NCBI GenBank assembly: GCA_035707105.1
Contig: DASSUI010000079.1
Coordinates: 1-26,088, forward strand
Reading direction: 5' to 3'
Length of the DNA stretch: 26,088 nt
Source: JACDAN01 sp035707105
GTDB lineage: Bacteria; Actinomycetota; Thermoleophilia; Gaiellales; Gaiellaceae
In this document: in pieces, positions 13,133-20,170 of the stretch
Layout of the letters: every line of letters begins with the position of its first letter
Numbering within the stretch: the first letter of the stretch is position 1
Position numbers and translations under genes: made by a program
The notes under the pieces: generated by a model
The model's database searches: none
Seen by the model: the letters and a program-made list of their open reading frames with translations, nothing else
What the model was told of the DNA's origin: nothing

Positions 13133-13138
13133 TAGAGT
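13133..13138 (+). promoter_or_regulatory. TANNNT -10 box of the etf operon
   Basis: TAGAGT lies 8 bases before GTG 13147. A partial -35 match, TTGAGC (13112-13117), is 15 bases upstream. A leaderless start of the etfB-etfA-ETF-QO transcript is likely. Confidence 0.55.
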
Positions 13139-13146
13139 CTCGCCCC

Positions 13147-13911
13147 GTGAAGATCGCCGTCTGCGTCAAGCACGTGCCCGAGCAGGCACGCAGGATCGAT
13201 CCCGGCACGAAGCGGCTCGACCGCGCGGGGGAGGGAGCGATCAATCCGTTCGACGTCCACGCGGTCGAGGAAGCGCTCAGGATCAAGGAAGCGCAGGGCG
13301 GCGAGGTCGTCGTCGTGACGATGGGTCCGGCGGGAGCGCAGGACTCGGTGCGCAAGGCCCTGGCGATGGGCGCCGACGAGGCCGTGACGATCACGGACGA
13401 CGGCGCGGCCGGCTCCGACCTCGTCGCGACCACGAACGCGCTTTCGGCCGCCCTCGAGCAGGAGGCCGCCGACCTGATCCTCTTCGGCCAACAGGCGAGC
13501 GACTCCGACGGCGCCGTCCTGTGGGCCGCCGTCGCCGACCGCCTCCGGCTGCCCGTCATCTCGCAGGTCGCCGAGCTCGAGGTCTCCGACGGCAAGGTGC
13601 GCGGCAAGCGTCAGACCGAGTTCGGCTACGACGTGATCGAGGCGCCCACGCCGGCCGTGCTCGCCGTCTCCGACGCGATCAACGAGCCGCGCTACCCGTC
13701 GCTGAAGGGGATCATGGGCGCGCGCTCGAAGCCGCAGCGCACCGTCTCGCTGTCCGACCTCGGCGTGGACGGCTCCGGCGAGTCGGGCTCGAAGACCACG
13801 GTCGAGGCGCTCAACGACCCCCCGCCGCGCGGCGACACGGTCAAGATCGAGGACGACGGCAGCGCGGCCGAGAAGATCGTCGAGTTCATCGCGGAGCGGA
13901 AGCTCCTGTGA
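13147..13911 (+). CDS. etfB: electron transfer flavoprotein beta subunit
   Basis: A 254-residue EtfB/FixA starting at GTG 13147 (MKIAVCVKHVPE, the classical N-terminus). It shows the INPFDVHAVEEALRIKE helix (32-48), the AMP-binding segment FGQQASDSDG (113-122) and the family signature around NEPRYPSLKGIMGARSK. With EtfA it forms the soluble FAD carrier that takes electrons from acyl-CoA dehydrogenases such as the one at 3935. It heads an operon of genes joined by 4-base overlaps, and overlaps etfA by GTGA. Confidence 0.96.
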   Translation: MKIAVCVKHVPEQARRIDPGTKRLDRAGEGAINPFDVHAVEEALRIKEAQGGEVVVVTMGPAGAQDSVRKALAMGADEAVTITDDGAAGSDLVATTNALSAALEQEAADLILFGQQASDSDGAVLWAAVADRLRLPVISQVAELEVSDGKVRGKRQTEFGYDVIEAPTPAVLAVSDAINEPRYPSLKGIMGARSKPQRTVSLSDLGVDGSGESGSKTTVEALNDPPPRGDTVKIEDDGSAAEKIVEFIAERKLL

Positions 13912-14867
13912 GCACGCTCGTCTTCCTCGAGCACCACGGCGGCGAGCTGCTGAAGCCTGCGCTCGGCGTCCTCTCGAAGGCGGCGACGCTCGACGAGGAC
14001 GTGACCGGCGTCGTCCTCGGCTCGGACGTGAAGGACATCGCCGCGGGCGCGGGCAAGTTCGGCGCCGCCAAGGTGCTCGTCGTGGACGCGCCGGAGCTCG
14101 AGGCGCCCCTGCCGCAGCCGCGCGTCGACGCGCTCGCGTCGATCGTCCGCGACGGCGGCTACGACACGGTGCTGTTCGCCGCCTCGGTGCTCACCGCGGA
14201 CGTGGCCGCCGGCCTCTCCGCGCGCCTCCAGGCGGGGCTGAACTGGGACCTGACCGACCTCGCTCGGGAGGACGGGCGGCTGATCGGCAAGCGGCCGGCG
14301 CTCGGCGATTCGGTGTTCGTGGACGTCGGCTGGCGGGACGAGCCCTGCCTCGCGCTGATCCGCGCCGGCACCTTCGACCCGCAGGCCACCGGTGGCGAGG
14401 CCCAGGTCGAGGAGGTGCAGGCGCAGTTCGAGGACTTCTCCACCGCCGCAACCATGGTCGAGCAGGCTCATGCCGAGAGCGAGGGCCCATCGATCGAGGA
14501 CGCGGACGTGATCGTCGCCGGCGGCCGCGGCCTCGGCTCGCCCGAGAACTTCAAGCTCGTCGAGGAGCTGGCCCAGGCGCTCGGCGGTGCGGTCGCCGCG
14601 ACGCGGGCGGTCGTCGACGCAGGCTGGTATCCGTACGCGACGCAGGTCGGCCAGACCGGCAAGACCGTCTCGCCGAAGCTCTACATCGCCTGCGGCATCT
14701 CCGGCGCGATCCAGCACAAGGTCGGGATGCAGTCGTCCGGCGTGATCGTCGCGATCAACAAGGACCCGAACGCCCCGATCTTCGAGTACTCCGACCTCGG
14801 CGTCGTCGGCGATTTGAACGAGATCGTCCCGAAGCTCACCGAGCTCGTCCGCCAGCGCCGCTCGTGA
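13908..14867 (+). CDS. etfA: electron transfer flavoprotein alpha subunit
   Basis: A 319-residue EtfA/FixB. The start GTG 13908 lies in a GTGA overlap with the etfB stop; the protein then begins STLVFLEHHGGELLK as expected. The C-terminal FAD-binding domain is complete: GGRGLGS (206-212), ATRAVVDAGW (231-240), QVGQTGKTVSPKLYIA (246-261), GISGAIQH (263-270) and INKDPNAPIF. It carries the FAD of the heterodimer and delivers electrons to ETF-quinone oxidoreductase, encoded next. A longer reading through etfB is only shadow sequence. Confidence 0.96.
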   Translation: MSTLVFLEHHGGELLKPALGVLSKAATLDEDVTGVVLGSDVKDIAAGAGKFGAAKVLVVDAPELEAPLPQPRVDALASIVRDGGYDTVLFAASVLTADVAAGLSARLQAGLNWDLTDLAREDGRLIGKRPALGDSVFVDVGWRDEPCLALIRAGTFDPQATGGEAQVEEVQAQFEDFSTAATMVEQAHAESEGPSIEDADVIVAGGRGLGSPENFKLVEELAQALGGAVAATRAVVDAGWYPYATQVGQTGKTVSPKLYIACGISGAIQHKVGMQSSGVIVAINKDPNAPIFEYSDLGVVGDLNEIVPKLTELVRQRRS

Positions 14868-16543
14868 AGCCCTCCGACTTCCGGCCGCCGTTCGATTCAG
14901 GCGAGTACGTCTCGCCGCCGACCGACCCGCGGGAGGAGCGGATCGACGTCGGCGTGCTGGTCGTCGGCGCCGGCCCGGCCGGCCTCGCGTGCGCGATCCG
15001 CCTCGGGCAGCTGCTGGAGGAGTCGCCCGAGACGGCGGAACGGCTCGGCGACGTGCCCGTGGCCGTGCTCGAGAAGGGCAAGGCGGTCGGGGCGCACATC
15101 CTGTCGGGCGCCGTCGTCAACCCCCGGGCGCTCCGCCGTCTCTTCCGCGCCCGCGCCCGGGTCGAGGACATGCCGTTCTACGGGCCGGTCGAGCACGAGG
15201 CCGTCTACTACCTGACCAGGGGCTCGGCGCTCCGCATCCCGACGCCGCCGACCATGAAGAACGACGGGAACTACGTCGCCTCGCTCTCGCAGCTCACGCG
15301 CTGGCTCGGCGAGCAGGCGGAGGCGGGCGGCGCGTACCTCCTCCCCGAGACGGCGGCGGAGAAGCTGCTCGTCGAGGGCGGCCGAGTCGTCGGTGTCCGC
15401 TCCGGCGACAGGGGACGCGGGAGGAACGGCGAGCAGCTCCCGAACTTCGAGCCCGGCTCGGATGTGACCGCCCGGGTGACGGTGCTCTCGGAGGGGACGC
15501 AGGGACACCTGACCGGGGTGGCGATCGACCGGTTCGGCCTCGCCGGGGAGAACCCGCAGGTCTGGGCCCTGGGGGTCAAGGAGGTCTGGAAGGTCGCCAA
15601 GCCGCTCGACCGCGTGATCCACACGATGGGCTGGCCGCTGCGCGGCGGGCGCCGCCACCGCGAGTTCGGCGGCTCGTTCGTCTACCCGATGGGCGACGAC
15701 ATGGTCACGCTCGGGATGGTGGTCGGGCTGGACTACCGCGACCCCGAGCTCTCGCCGCACGATCTGCTCCAGGAGCTGAAGACGCACCGGCTCGTCCGGC
15801 GGATCCTCGAGGGCGGCGAGCGGGTCGGCTGGGGCGCGAAGACGATCCCGGAGGGCGGCTACGTCGCCGTACCGCGCCGGCTGCACGCGCCCGGCCTCCT
15901 GATCACCGGTGACGGCGCGGGGTTCGTGAACGTGCCGGCGCTCAAGGGCATCCACTACGCGATCGAGTCGGGCCGGCTGGCCGCCGAGGCCGCCTTCTCC
16001 GCGCTCCAGCGCGGGCGTACGCCGTGGACGCCCGGCGCGCTCGCCTCCTACGACGACGCCGTACGAGACACGTTCATCTGGGACGACCTGAAGCGCGTCC
16101 GGAACATGCGCCAGGCGTTCGGCAAGGGCTTCTGGCTCGGCGGGGCGATGGCGGGCGCGATGACCGCGAGCTTCGGCAAGTTCCCGCCGGGCAACGCGAA
16201 GACCGAGCGGGACGCCGACCAGGAGCTGATCCGGCCCGGGCGCGCGGCCGACTACCCGCAGCCGGACGGGAAGCTGACCTTCGACAAGCTCTCGTCGGTC
16301 TTCCTCTCCGGGAACAAGACGCGCGACGACGCGCCGAACCACATCCGCGTGGACACCGACGTGCCGGAGGAGGTCGCGCGCCTCTGGGAGCACATGTGCC
16401 CCGCGCAGGTGTACGAGGCGAAGCAGGGCGGCGGAGTGGAGGTGACGCCGTCCAACTGCGTCCAGTGCGGCGCCATCACGGCCAAGGGCGGCCGGCTGAC
16501 CCTGCCCGAGGGCGGCTCCGGCCCCGAGTACCGGCTCACCTGA
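14864..16543 (+). CDS. electron transfer flavoprotein-quinone oxidoreductase (one iron-sulfur Cys missing)
   Basis: A 559-residue protein starting at GTG 14864 in a GTGA overlap with etfA. The FAD-binding GAGPAGLACA motif is near residue 36. Typical ETF-QO segments follow: KAVGAHILSGAVVNP, TLGMVVGLDYRDPELSP and GAKTIPEGGY, then the second FAD stretch GDGAGFVNVPALKGIHYAIESG, and finally a ferredoxin-like end HMCPAQVYE / NCVQC / PEGGSGPEYRL. It should move electrons from ETF into the quinone pool at the inner membrane face (menaquinone in most actinobacteria). The cluster domain normally has four cysteines, the last three as CxxCxxC. Here they are Cys512, Cys532 and Cys535, but the fourth position is Ile538. 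The cluster may be 3Fe-4S, use another ligand, or be lost. Confidence 0.93.
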   Translation: MKPSDFRPPFDSGEYVSPPTDPREERIDVGVLVVGAGPAGLACAIRLGQLLEESPETAERLGDVPVAVLEKGKAVGAHILSGAVVNPRALRRLFRARARVEDMPFYGPVEHEAVYYLTRGSALRIPTPPTMKNDGNYVASLSQLTRWLGEQAEAGGAYLLPETAAEKLLVEGGRVVGVRSGDRGRGRNGEQLPNFEPGSDVTARVTVLSEGTQGHLTGVAIDRFGLAGENPQVWALGVKEVWKVAKPLDRVIHTMGWPLRGGRRHREFGGSFVYPMGDDMVTLGMVVGLDYRDPELSPHDLLQELKTHRLVRRILEGGERVGWGAKTIPEGGYVAVPRRLHAPGLLITGDGAGFVNVPALKGIHYAIESGRLAAEAAFSALQRGRTPWTPGALASYDDAVRDTFIWDDLKRVRNMRQAFGKGFWLGGAMAGAMTASFGKFPPGNAKTERDADQELIRPGRAADYPQPDGKLTFDKLSSVFLSGNKTRDDAPNHIRVDTDVPEEVARLWEHMCPAQVYEAKQGGGVEVTPSNCVQCGAITAKGGRLTLPEGGSGPEYRLT

Positions 16544-17472
16544 TCACCCGGGACGACGTCCTCGCGGCTCGGGAGGCGATCGCCGGGCGGCTGCACCGGA
16601 CGCCCGTCTTCAGCTCGGCGACGCTCGGCCCGAACGTCTCCCTGAAGGCCGAGCTCTTCCAGCGCACCGGCTCGTTCAAGCCGCGCGGCGTCCTCAACGC
16701 GCTCGAGGCGCTGTCCCCGGACGAGCGGGCGCGCGGCGTGATCGGGGCGTCCGCCGGGAACCACGCGCAGGCGCTGGCCTACTGCGCGGCACTGGAGGGG
16801 ATCGACGCGCTGCTCGTCATGTGGCGCGACGCGAGCCCCGCCAAGGTGGCCGCGACCCGGGGCTACGGCGCCGAGGTCGACCTCGAGGCGGACGGCCCGG
16901 CCGTCCTCTTCGATCGGCTCGAACAGCTGGTGGAGGAGACTGGCAGGACCCGGATCGACCCGTTCGAGGGGCCGGCGCTCGTCGTGGGCCAGGGAACCGT
17001 CGGGCTGGAGATCGGCGAGGACGTGCCAGACGTCGACGTCGTCGTCGTGCCGGTCGGAGGCGGCGGGCTCGTCGCCGGGATCGCGACGGCGCTCCCGGGC
17101 GTTCGCGTCGTCGGCGCCGAGCCGGTGCTCGCGAACGCGCTGAGTGCGGCGCTCGATGCCGGAGAGCCGGTGAAGATCCATCCACGCTCCGTGGCGGACG
17201 GCCTGAACGCGCCGTTCGCCGGCGAGCTCGCCCTCCAGATCGTCCGCGAGCGCAGCGTCGAGGTCGTGACGGTCGAGGAGCAAGAGATCGAGGCCGCGAT
17301 GCGCCTCCTCTACGAGCGCGCGAAGCTCGCGTGCGAGCCCGCCGGCGCCGCGGCCGTGGCCGGCCTCATGACCGGAAAGGTGGCGGTCGAGCCGGGGGCG
17401 AGAGTCGTCTGCGTCGTCTCGGGCGGCAACGTCGCGGCCGAGACGGCCGCTGCTATCCTGGCCCGGCCATGA
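16540..17472 (+). CDS. PLP-dependent threonine/serine dehydratase (CTG start)
   Basis: A fold-type II PLP enzyme of 310 residues when read from CTG 16540, in a CTGA overlap with the ETF-QO stop. No ATG, GTG or TTG occurs in frame from there to codon 67 (GTG 16738). That stretch encodes the essential start of the enzyme, ITRDDVLAAREAIAGRLHRTP and the PLP-lysine motif SFKPRG with Lys47, so the CTG is the best start. SAGNHAQ and the phosphate-binding VGGGGLVAG follow. There is no C-terminal ACT domain, so it resembles catabolic threonine dehydratase or serine racemase more than biosynthetic IlvA. It would form 2-oxobutyrate from threonine or pyruvate from serine. It sits between ETF-QO and rpmE in the same run of overlapping genes. 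Confidence 0.92.
   Translation: MITRDDVLAAREAIAGRLHRTPVFSSATLGPNVSLKAELFQRTGSFKPRGVLNALEALSPDERARGVIGASAGNHAQALAYCAALEGIDALLVMWRDASPAKVAATRGYGAEVDLEADGPAVLFDRLEQLVEETGRTRIDPFEGPALVVGQGTVGLEIGEDVPDVDVVVVPVGGGGLVAGIATALPGVRVVGAEPVLANALSAALDAGEPVKIHPRSVADGLNAPFAGELALQIVRERSVEVVTVEEQEIEAAMRLLYERAKLACEPAGAAAVAGLMTGKVAVEPGARVVCVVSGGNVAAETAAAILARP
17454..17459 (+). promoter_or_regulatory. possible -10 box for rpmE
   Basis: TATCCT lies 9 bases before ATG 17469, inside the end of the dehydratase gene. It could give rpmE a separate leaderless transcript, but rpmE is also coupled to the upstream gene by an ATGA overlap, so this box is less certain. Confidence 0.35.
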
Positions 17473-17687
17473 AGCCGGACATCCACCCCGAGTACGTGCT
17501 GGCGACCGTCCATTGCTCCTGCGGGAACACGTTCGAGACGCGGTCGACGAAGCCCGAGCTCCACGTCGAGATCTGCTCGAATTGCCACCCGTTCTACACG
17601 GGCAAGCAGAAGCTCGTCGACACCGGCGGCCGGGTGGAGCGCTTCCAGCGGCGACTGGAGCGGGCCGGCGGCGCCCGCCGCGGCTGA
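17469..17687 (+). CDS. rpmE: 50S ribosomal protein L31, zinc-binding type
   Basis: A 72-residue L31. Four zinc-ribbon cysteines (Cys16, Cys18, Cys36, Cys39) mark the zinc-containing form, and ICSNCHPFYTGKQKLVDTGGRVERF (split at 35-59) is the family signature. ATG 17469 overlaps the stop of the dehydratase gene as ATGA. It belongs to the large ribosomal subunit. In many Gram-positive genomes rpmE lies next to a DUF1385 gene and prfA-prmC; here the DUF1385 gene follows 15 bases later, while prfA is 5.6 kb away. Confidence 0.96.
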   Translation: MKPDIHPEYVLATVHCSCGNTFETRSTKPELHVEICSNCHPFYTGKQKLVDTGGRVERFQRRLERAGGARRG

Positions 17688-17690
17688 CAC

Positions 17691-17696
17691 TAGGCT
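17691..17696 (+). promoter_or_regulatory. TANNNT -10 box of the DUF1385 gene
   Basis: TAGGCT fills the 15-base gap after rpmE and lies 6 bases before GTG 17703, allowing leaderless expression. Confidence 0.45.
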
Positions 17697-17702
17697 GAGC
17701 GC

Positions 17703-18617
17703 GTGAGCGCACCGATCGGCGGACAGGCCGTCCTCGAGGGCGTGATGATGCGCGGCCCCTCGCACTGGGCGCTCGCTGTCCGAAAGGTGGACGGCGACAT
17801 CGCGCTCGTGGACAGGAGCATCGAGTCGGTCATGGCCCGCCACAAGCTCTTCCGGCTGCCGATCGTCCGGGGCGTGATCGCGCTCGGTGAATCGCTCGCG
17901 ATCGGTTTCCGCGCGCTCGCGATCTCGGCGAACTACGCGGCGCAGGAGGAGGGCGACGAGGAGGAGGTCTCGACCGAGATCGGCCGCGGCGCGCTCATCT
18001 TCGCGTTCGCGATCGCGATCGGCTTCGCGCTCCTCCTCTTCAAGGTCACCCCGGCGCTGATCACCAACTGGCTCCCGATCGACCACACCGGCGCGTTCGT
18101 GGTGGTGGAGGGGCTGATCCGGGTGACGATCTTCATCCTCTATCTGGCGCTGATCTCCCTGCTGCCGGACCTCAAGCGCGTCTTCCAGTACCACGCCGCC
18201 GAGCACAAGGCGATCAACGCGTACGAGGCCGGCGAGGAGCTCGTGCCCGAGCGCGTCCAGCGCTTCAGCCTCATCCACCCGCGCTGCGGGACGGCCTTCC
18301 TGCTCTGGGTGATGGTGATCGCGATCTTCGTCTTCGCGTTCTTCGGGCAGCCGGCCTGGTACTGGCTGATCCTCTCGCGGATCGCGCTGCTCCCGGTCAT
18401 CGCCGGGATCGCCTACGAGCTGATCCGCTTCGCCGGGAAGCACACGGGCAACCGCGTGCTGATGACGCTGCTCGCCCCGGGCCTGTGGCTCCAGCGGCTC
18501 ACCACGCGCGAGCCGAGCCTCGACCAGCTCGAGGTCTCGATCCGCGCCCTCAAGGACGTGCTCCGCCACGAGGGCCGCCTCGACCCTGCCGAGCGCAAGG
18601 TCGAGGTGATGGCCTAG
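17703..18617 (+). CDS. DUF1385 family membrane protein
   Basis: A 304-residue protein starting at GTG 17703. The DUF1385 hallmarks are clear: GGQAVLEGVMMRGP (6-19), YHAAEHKAINAYE in the middle, and HPRCGTAFLL. About four to five membrane helices lie between about 97 and 250. The conserved His/Glu/Cys residues suggest metal binding or catalysis, but the family has no established function. It is commonly found beside rpmE, prfA and prmC. Its stop shares the palindrome CTAG with the stop of the convergent DUF3352 gene, leaving no intergenic space. Confidence 0.92.
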   Translation: MSAPIGGQAVLEGVMMRGPSHWALAVRKVDGDIALVDRSIESVMARHKLFRLPIVRGVIALGESLAIGFRALAISANYAAQEEGDEEEVSTEIGRGALIFAFAIAIGFALLLFKVTPALITNWLPIDHTGAFVVVEGLIRVTIFILYLALISLLPDLKRVFQYHAAEHKAINAYEAGEELVPERVQRFSLIHPRCGTAFLLWVMVIAIFVFAFFGQPAWYWLILSRIALLPVIAGIAYELIRFAGKHTGNRVLMTLLAPGLWLQRLTTREPSLDQLEVSIRALKDVLRHEGRLDPAERKVEVMA

Positions 18618-20170
18618 TCCAGCTCGACCCGGACGCGAGCCCGGAGCTCCTTCGTGCTCGCCTGCAGCGAGGCAACGAGCTCCTCGGCGTCGAACGGGAA
18701 GGGAACCATCGTCGAGTCGTCTCGGCCGAGGCGGCCGAGATCGGCGCGCAGCACGCCGGCGCCCTTCGCCCCTTCGGCCTCGCGCGTCGGCGCTTCTGCG
18801 ATCTCGCGGGCTGCCTCCTCGCTCGACGCGACGACGAAGACGTCGCCGATCAGGCCGAGGTGCAGCTCGCTCGGCCCGTCGCCGGTGAGGCCGGAGATGC
18901 GGTAGAGGCCGTCCTCGGTCTCGGGCGGGTCGACGGTGACCCCCTGCATCGGCGCGGCGGCCGGCGCATCGGGCGCGAAGAGGAAGAGCAGCGCCATGCC
19001 CTGCGACTGCAGACCCTGCAGGCCCTCGGCGAGCTGGGGCAGATGCGGCGCCAGCCGCGGCAAGAGCGCGCGGAGGGCCTCGGGGTCACGGACCTCGCTG
19101 CGGGCGGCGAACGTGCGGCCGTCCGGACTCACGTACGACGCGCTCGGCCCGTCGAACTGCCGCAGGATCTCCTCCTCGAAGTCGATCCCGAGCTCTTTCT
19201 CGACGGCGTCGACCGCCTCGATGAAGCGGGAGTCCGGATACCCAAGCCGGAGAGCGCGCAGCAGGAAGACGGTCGTCTGGCTCTGGTTGCGGTTCCCGCC
19301 CGAGATTTCCCGGTCGCGGAGCACGATCTCGGGCGACTCCTCGCCGGTGACGAGCGGCAGGTCCTCCTCGTCGACCTTCGACTCGTCGAGTCTCGCGACC
19401 GCGTCGACGTCGAGCTCGTCGCGCGCGAAGCGCGCCGTCAGCGCCCACGACTCCAGCGCCTCCATCAGCGGCAGCGACGCGAAGCGGCGCAGCTGCTCCT
19501 GGTCTGCGAGCCGCTCCGCCGTCCCATAGGCGCGGACGAGGGCCTCCTCGGGAAGGTCGGCGAATGCCTCCTCGACGGCCTTCACGTCGAGGCCGCCGCC
19601 GCCGCCCGGACGGGCGAGCGCCCGCCGGAGCGTGTCCTCGTCCTCGGAGACCACGAGGACATCGCCGTCGACCGCGATCGACATCGAGCCGCCGCCCCCG
19701 CGGCGGTAGAGGGTCGCCCCGCTCGCCTCGCCGGCGGGGCGCAGCCCGGCCTTCTCGAGAACGTCCTCGAGGTCGCCTTCGCGCGTCTCGAGCGCCGCGG
19801 TCGCCCCCGACTCGCCCTCGCCGCCGAGGAGGTCGAACGGCTCGCCCTCGATCCCGATCGCGATGTCGTTGCCGAGCAGCGGTTTGACGTCGTCGTCCCA
19901 GTCGAGCCCGATCTCCTCGGCGGTCTGCACGAAGTAGCCTTCGAGCGTCGCCGGAGCGTCGTCGCCGTTCTCCGCGAACGGCCGGTAGACGTGCTCGTCG
20001 ATGCCGTCCCATTGCTCCCCGTCGACGTCCGTGGAGACGAGGATGACCGTCGCAGAATCGGCGGCGAGGTAGTCGAGCGCCTTGCCCGCGTTTCCGCCGC
20101 CGCCCGTCTCGACTCCCCCGCACGCGGTCGCGAGGAGGACGAGGGCGCCGAGGAAGAGCGCGCGCTTCAT
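18614..20170 (-). CDS. DUF3352 family lipoprotein
   Basis: A 518-residue protein starting at ATG 20170. The signal sequence ends in LLATAC with Cys17 as the likely lipidated residue, followed by a Gly-rich linker. The mature part resembles DUF3352 proteins: the start (LDYLAADSATVILVSTDVDG), the acidic body and repeated strand patterns around alternating SGATLYR, DGDVLVVSEDEDTLR and IGDVFVVASSEEAAR segments. The segments DGDVLVV and IGDVFVV may be two copies of one unit. Function is unknown; the protein should be anchored outside the membrane. The ATG overlaps the stop of the DUF2339 gene (ATGA), so the two are translationally coupled and may form one complex. A reading with an extra 97 residues upstream is shadow sequence over DUF2339. 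Confidence 0.85.
   Translation of the reverse strand: MKRALFLGALVLLATACGGVETGGGGNAGKALDYLAADSATVILVSTDVDGEQWDGIDEHVYRPFAENGDDAPATLEGYFVQTAEEIGLDWDDDVKPLLGNDIAIGIEGEPFDLLGGEGESGATAALETREGDLEDVLEKAGLRPAGEASGATLYRRGGGGSMSIAVDGDVLVVSEDEDTLRRALARPGGGGGLDVKAVEEAFADLPEEALVRAYGTAERLADQEQLRRFASLPLMEALESWALTARFARDELDVDAVARLDESKVDEEDLPLVTGEESPEIVLRDREISGGNRNQSQTTVFLLRALRLGYPDSRFIEAVDAVEKELGIDFEEEILRQFDGPSASYVSPDGRTFAARSEVRDPEALRALLPRLAPHLPQLAEGLQGLQSQGMALLFLFAPDAPAAAPMQGVTVDPPETEDGLYRISGLTGDGPSELHLGLIGDVFVVASSEEAAREIAEAPTREAEGAKGAGVLRADLGRLGRDDSTMVPFPFDAEELVASLQASTKELRARVRVELD

Noticed and set aside
693..16543. A dedicated catabolic island acquired by transfer
   Set aside because: Base composition and codon use look uniform throughout, and no integrase, transposase, tRNA or direct repeats flank the genes.
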